A stretch of 8,821 bases of DNA from an uncultured Maritalea sp. Lineage in GTDB: Bacteria > Pseudomonadota > Alphaproteobacteria > Rhizobiales > Devosiaceae. The stretch lies in NCBI GenBank assembly GCA_913055925.1, contig CAJXLH010000101.1, forward strand, positions 1-8,821, written 5' to 3'. The number at the start of each line of letters is the position of its first letter. Positions within the stretch are counted from its first letter, which is position 1. A model generated the notes under the pieces. It ran no database searches, was not told the origin of the DNA, and saw only the letters and a list, made by a program, of their open reading frames with translations. The position numbers and the translations under genes are program-made. This document shows, one piece after another, positions 6,394-8,821 of the stretch.

Positions 6394-6405
6394 GAATAGT
6401 TATTC
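6394..6405. promoter_or_regulatory. Palindrome GAATAGTTATTC, candidate operator of the second TetR
   Basis: GAATA and TATTC are perfect inverted 5-bp arms around GT. The site overlaps the -10 box of the minus-strand tetR promoter (6402-6407) and lies about 45-57 bp upstream of the predicted hydrolase start of transcription. Binding would directly block tetR transcription; its effect on the hydrolase promoter is less certain. The arms are short, so chance is possible. Confidence 0.5.
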
Positions 6406-6430
6406 TATTTTGCAATTGAAACTTCAGCAA
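6402..6430 (-). promoter_or_regulatory. Candidate promoter of the second tetR gene
   Basis: On the minus strand TTGCTG (6430-6425) and TAGAAT (6407-6402, five of six for the -10) are separated by 17 nt. The -35 is weak (three of six). The predicted start of transcription near 6395 gives a leader of about 29 nt to the ATG. The divergent hydrolase promoter's -35 box lies within its spacer. Confidence 0.5.
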
Positions 6431-6444
6431 GCTTTGCTTATATC
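6416..6444 (+). promoter_or_regulatory. Candidate promoter of the alpha/beta hydrolase gene
   Basis: TTGAAA (6416-6421, five of six) and TATATC (6439-6444, four of six) are spaced by 17 nt, a good sigma-70-type match. The start of transcription would be near 6451, 26 bases before the ATG. The spacer holds AGCAA-GCT-TTGCT (6426-6438), a small palindrome that could be a second regulatory site. Confidence 0.6.
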
Positions 6445-6476
6445 AGAATGAGTGTTCGGTTATTTGGTGTGATGCG

Positions 6477-7526
6477 ATGAAGAAACGGTTCTCCTTTGGT
6501 CTAGGCGCGGTAGTGGGTTTGTTACTGCTCGTGCTCAGCTTTTTGTTTTTGTCGCCTGATCAAAGCTATTCCCAATCTGATTTTCAATTTCACCATGATG
6601 GACAGCGCGTCTCTGGCAGTCTGATTTTGCCGCGCGACGCAAAAAACGAACCACGAGATTGCGTTGTCTTTGTGCATGGCGACGGGGCGATGGATCGTGA
6701 GGGGTTAGGATATTTCGCGCCATATTTCTCACATTTCGCTGAGCGCGGTATGTGCGTTTTGTCTTGGGATAAGCCGGGCGTTGGCGCTTCAGAAGGGAAT
6801 TGGCTTTCATTTGATATGGCTGCGCGGGCCGAGCTCGTGAAAGCGGCGATCAACGCGCTGCGCGCTCAATCCCGATTTGATGTTCGGTCTGTGGGCCTTA
6901 TGGGCTTTTCGCAAGCAGGTTGGGTGATGCCCAAAATTGCGGCGAAGGAAAATGACATTCATTTTTATATCTTTGTTTCTCCCGCGGTGAACTGGCAGCG
7001 CCAATCGCAGTTTATGAGTGCCCTGCGGGAGCGCGATCTCGGGGCGGAAGCGATTGCCGCGCGCCGTGCGTCTGGTGCACCGGTTGATGCGCTGCTGGCC
7101 GCAAATGAGCCCTATGCCGCCTTTGAGGCGCTAGCCACCTCAAGGGACGATGTCGATGGCAATGCGTTTTCTAAAGACCGTTGGGATTTTGTGCGCGCGA
7201 ACATGCACGCTGACTTAACAGCAGATTTGCAAAAGATTGGCGATGCGCCAGTACTTTTGTTGTTGGGCGCGCGAGACGGTCAGGTTGACGCTGAGGAAAG
7301 CCGGAAGGTTTTTCAAGAAAAGCTTAAAGCTGATCAATTGAAAGTCGGATGGTTTGACGAGGCGGGGCACTCGCTCATTCATGTGGATGAGCAAAAACCA
7401 ATGGATGAGTGGGATGGTTTGGTGTTGTTGACCAAGGTGATGATTGGCGGCAAGTCAGCTTTTGCGCCCGGTGTTTGGGCGGCAATTGATGAATTTCTTG
7501 CCGCCCAAAATTCTTCCACCGATTAG
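6477..7526 (+). CDS. Membrane-anchored alpha/beta hydrolase
   Basis: A 349-residue serine hydrolase. Residues 2-4 (KKR) and the hydrophobic segment at ~8-25 look like an uncleaved signal anchor, with no clear signal-peptidase site, so the enzyme probably faces the periplasm tethered to the inner membrane. The fold motifs are all present: HGDG (67-70, oxyanion hole), WDKPGVGASEG (97-107), nucleophile elbow GFSQAG with Ser145, acid Asp267 in LLGARDGQVD (Asp271 is an alternative), and His298 in EAGHS. The order and spacing fit a COG1073-type esterase or peptidase-like hydrolase; a helical cap is expected at ~173-250. The substrate cannot be deduced. The start ATG has only a weak ribosome site (GGTGTGATG). 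It is divergent from a TetR gene that may control it, and its TAG stop interlocks with the stop of the convergent tas-like gene. Confidence 0.88.
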   Translation: MKKRFSFGLGAVVGLLLLVLSFLFLSPDQSYSQSDFQFHHDGQRVSGSLILPRDAKNEPRDCVVFVHGDGAMDREGLGYFAPYFSHFAERGMCVLSWDKPGVGASEGNWLSFDMAARAELVKAAINALRAQSRFDVRSVGLMGFSQAGWVMPKIAAKENDIHFYIFVSPAVNWQRQSQFMSALRERDLGAEAIAARRASGAPVDALLAANEPYAAFEALATSRDDVDGNAFSKDRWDFVRANMHADLTADLQKIGDAPVLLLLGARDGQVDAEESRKVFQEKLKADQLKVGWFDEAGHSLIHVDEQKPMDEWDGLVLLTKVMIGGKSAFAPGVWAAIDEFLAAQNSSTD

Positions 7527-8563
7527 ATCGGTTTTGGGAACTGTCGATAGACCTTGTTGATGTCCTCAAGAACCTCGTCGCTTAGCGAAATGTCTTTTGC
7601 GGCGATGTCGGTTTTAAGCTGTTCCATTGAAGTTGCGCCGATGATTACAGACGTCATAAATGGACGATCAAGGGCAAATTTTAGACCCATTTGACATACA
7701 TCGAGACCATGCTTTTTTGCCACGTCGATGTAAGCGGTAATCGCAGGTTCTGAGTGTGGGTTGTTGCGATAGGTGGCGCCGCTCGCCAACTCGCCGCGCG
7801 TGCCTTTTGGAATGACACCGCCCAAATATTTGCCGCTAAGCGCACCAGCTGCGAGCGCCGAATAGGCCAACAGGCCAACATTTTCGTGGTGCGAAACTTC
7901 GGCCAAATCATGATCGAAATAGCGGCGCAAAAGGCCATACTCGTTTTGAATAGAGGCCATGCGCGGCAAATCATGCATTTCAGACAATCTGAGATATTGC
8001 ATGGTGCCCCAAGCGGTTTCGTTTGAAAGCCCGATATGTCGAATTTTGCCATCACGGATGAGCGCGTCGAGCGTTTCCAAGACTTCGAGCATATTGGCCA
8101 GCTCGGCTTGGGTGTCTTGGGTTGACGGATCATAAGTGTAGGCATTTTCAAAATGGTAGTGCCCGCGGTTTGGCCAATGCAATTGGTACAAATCCACATA
8201 GTCTGTTTGCAGGCCCTTCAAGCTGCCTTCAACCGCGGCGCGGATAGAGCTTGGCTCAATCTTTTGGCCTTCACGAATCCACGGCACACCTTTGCCAGCC
8301 ACTTTGGTGGCAACAATAACGTCGTCGCGGCGACCGGTTTTCTTAAACCAGGTGCCGATATATTCTTCAGTTAAGCCCTGGGACTCTTTTGAGGTGGGCA
8401 CCGCATAAAGCTCAGCGGTATCGATAAAGTTGATCTCATGATCAAGCGCATAGTCCAATTGGTCATGCGCATCTTGTTCTGTGTTTTGGCGGCCCCAAGT
8501 CATGGTGCCAAGGCAAATCTCGCTGACCGACAAGTCGGTACGGCCAAGTTTGTTGAATTTCAT
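7523..8563 (-). CDS. tas: NADP(H)-dependent aldo-keto reductase, Tas-like
   Basis: A 346-residue cytoplasmic oxidoreductase of the aldo-keto reductase superfamily ((beta/alpha)8 barrel). I recognise the Escherichia coli Tas type: similar length, N-terminal LGTMTWGRQNTEQDAHDQLD (18-37), FIDTAELYAVP (46-56), SLKGLQTDYVDLYQLHWP (114-131), RHIGLSNETAWG and AYSALAAGALSGKYL. The usual tetrad is complete: Asp48, Tyr53, Lys87 and His129. E. coli Tas is known only as a suppressor of a tyrosine auxotrophy under starvation, so the physiological substrate is open. The ATG (8561-8563) is preceded by GAGAGACGAG as ribosome site and by a good promoter. The stop at 7523-7525 overlaps the hydrolase stop by 4 nt in total (TTAG serving both strands). 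Confidence 0.92.
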   Translation of the reverse strand: MKFNKLGRTDLSVSEICLGTMTWGRQNTEQDAHDQLDYALDHEINFIDTAELYAVPTSKESQGLTEEYIGTWFKKTGRRDDVIVATKVAGKGVPWIREGQKIEPSSIRAAVEGSLKGLQTDYVDLYQLHWPNRGHYHFENAYTYDPSTQDTQAELANMLEVLETLDALIRDGKIRHIGLSNETAWGTMQYLRLSEMHDLPRMASIQNEYGLLRRYFDHDLAEVSHHENVGLLAYSALAAGALSGKYLGGVIPKGTRGELASGATYRNNPHSEPAITAYIDVAKKHGLDVCQMGLKFALDRPFMTSVIIGATSMEQLKTDIAAKDISLSDEVLEDINKVYRQFPKPI

Positions 8564-8592
8564 CTCGTCTCTCGCTTTCGGGTGGGAGACAA

Positions 8593-8621
8593 AATGTAAC
8601 TAACCCACGAGAATTTCTCAA
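8593..8621 (-). promoter_or_regulatory. Candidate promoter of the tas-like gene
   Basis: On the minus strand TTGAGA (8621-8616, five of six) and TACATT (8598-8593, four of six) are spaced by 17 nt. The predicted start near 8586 gives a leader of about 23 nt. A small palindrome GAGAA-T-TTCTC (8609-8619) overlaps the -35 box and may be a regulatory site, though it is short. Confidence 0.55.
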
Positions 8622-8679
8622 GATTAGAGCGGGTCCAACCAATCAAAAAAACTTTTTGCAAAAAAGATGTCATAAAGGG

Positions 8680-8708
8680 TTCACATCTCATTCAAAGCGC
8701 CCTATATA
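8680..8708 (+). promoter_or_regulatory. Promoter of the initiator tRNA gene
   Basis: TTCACA (8680-8685) and TATATA (8703-8708) are separated by 17 nt, and the -10 sits in CGCCCTATATAAG, a context I recall from strong alphaproteobacterial stable-RNA promoters. A/T tracts at about 8644-8666, including CTTTTT-GCA-AAAAAG, lie upstream and could act as an UP-like element. Transcription from near 8715 would give a leader of about 60 nt before the tRNA. Confidence 0.7.
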
Positions 8709-8775
8709 AGCCCAGTCTTGATTGACGGCGCAAACAAAGCGACGTTCATTTCATTCAAAAAGACCACAGTTTTGG

Positions 8776-8821
<46 letters not shown>

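Noticed and set aside
7681..8199. 172-codon minus-strand frame inside the tas-like gene
   Set aside because: It is an out-of-frame shadow of the aldo-keto reductase and shows no family resemblance.

Overview
The window looks like ordinary chromosome from an alphaproteobacterium. The support is the moderate GC content, the initiator-tRNA sequence with its TTCACA-N17-TATATA promoter, and the style of the proteins; a marine Hyphomicrobiales relative would fit, but this is an impression, not a database result. I see no insertion sequence, phage gene, CRISPR array or rRNA.

Layout. (1) 2-184, + strand: the last 60 codons of a nucleotidyltransferase-family protein, overlapping tail-to-tail with the next gene. 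(2) 174-5453, - strand: seven co-directional genes read from right to left. They are a TetR regulator (TTG start), an ABC ATPase (GTG start), two ABC-2 type permeases, a DUF599 membrane protein, a secreted LprI/DUF1311 protein and an AlkC-type DNA glycosylase. The first four are joined by gaps or overlaps of 1 to 8 nt and form one self-regulated exporter operon. The last three form a second tightly packed group after a 69-nt gap that may fold into a nested hairpin. (3) 5454-5769: a non-coding stretch with a perfect 12+12 bp inverted repeat, which is the probable operator of the exporter operon. (4) 5770-7526: a second TetR gene transcribed away from a membrane-anchored alpha/beta hydrolase, with interleaved promoters and a short palindrome on the TetR -10 box. 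(5) 7523-8563, - strand: a Tas-type aldo-keto reductase whose stop codon interlocks with that of the hydrolase. (6) 8564-8821: back-to-back promoters and the 5' part of an initiator tRNA-Met gene cut by the window edge.

How the genes work together. The exporter half resembles, from memory of the families, the three-gene ABC drug exporter whose mycobacterial member is linked to fluoroquinolone efflux; its substrate here is unknown. The downstream AlkC would remove alkylated bases and could share read-through transcription with the exporter. The second TetR probably represses itself and possibly the hydrolase. No convincing new biological system is visible; the most useful leads are the two TetR operator regions, a Glu in the Q-loop position of the ATPase, and the exporter/DNA-repair gene string.
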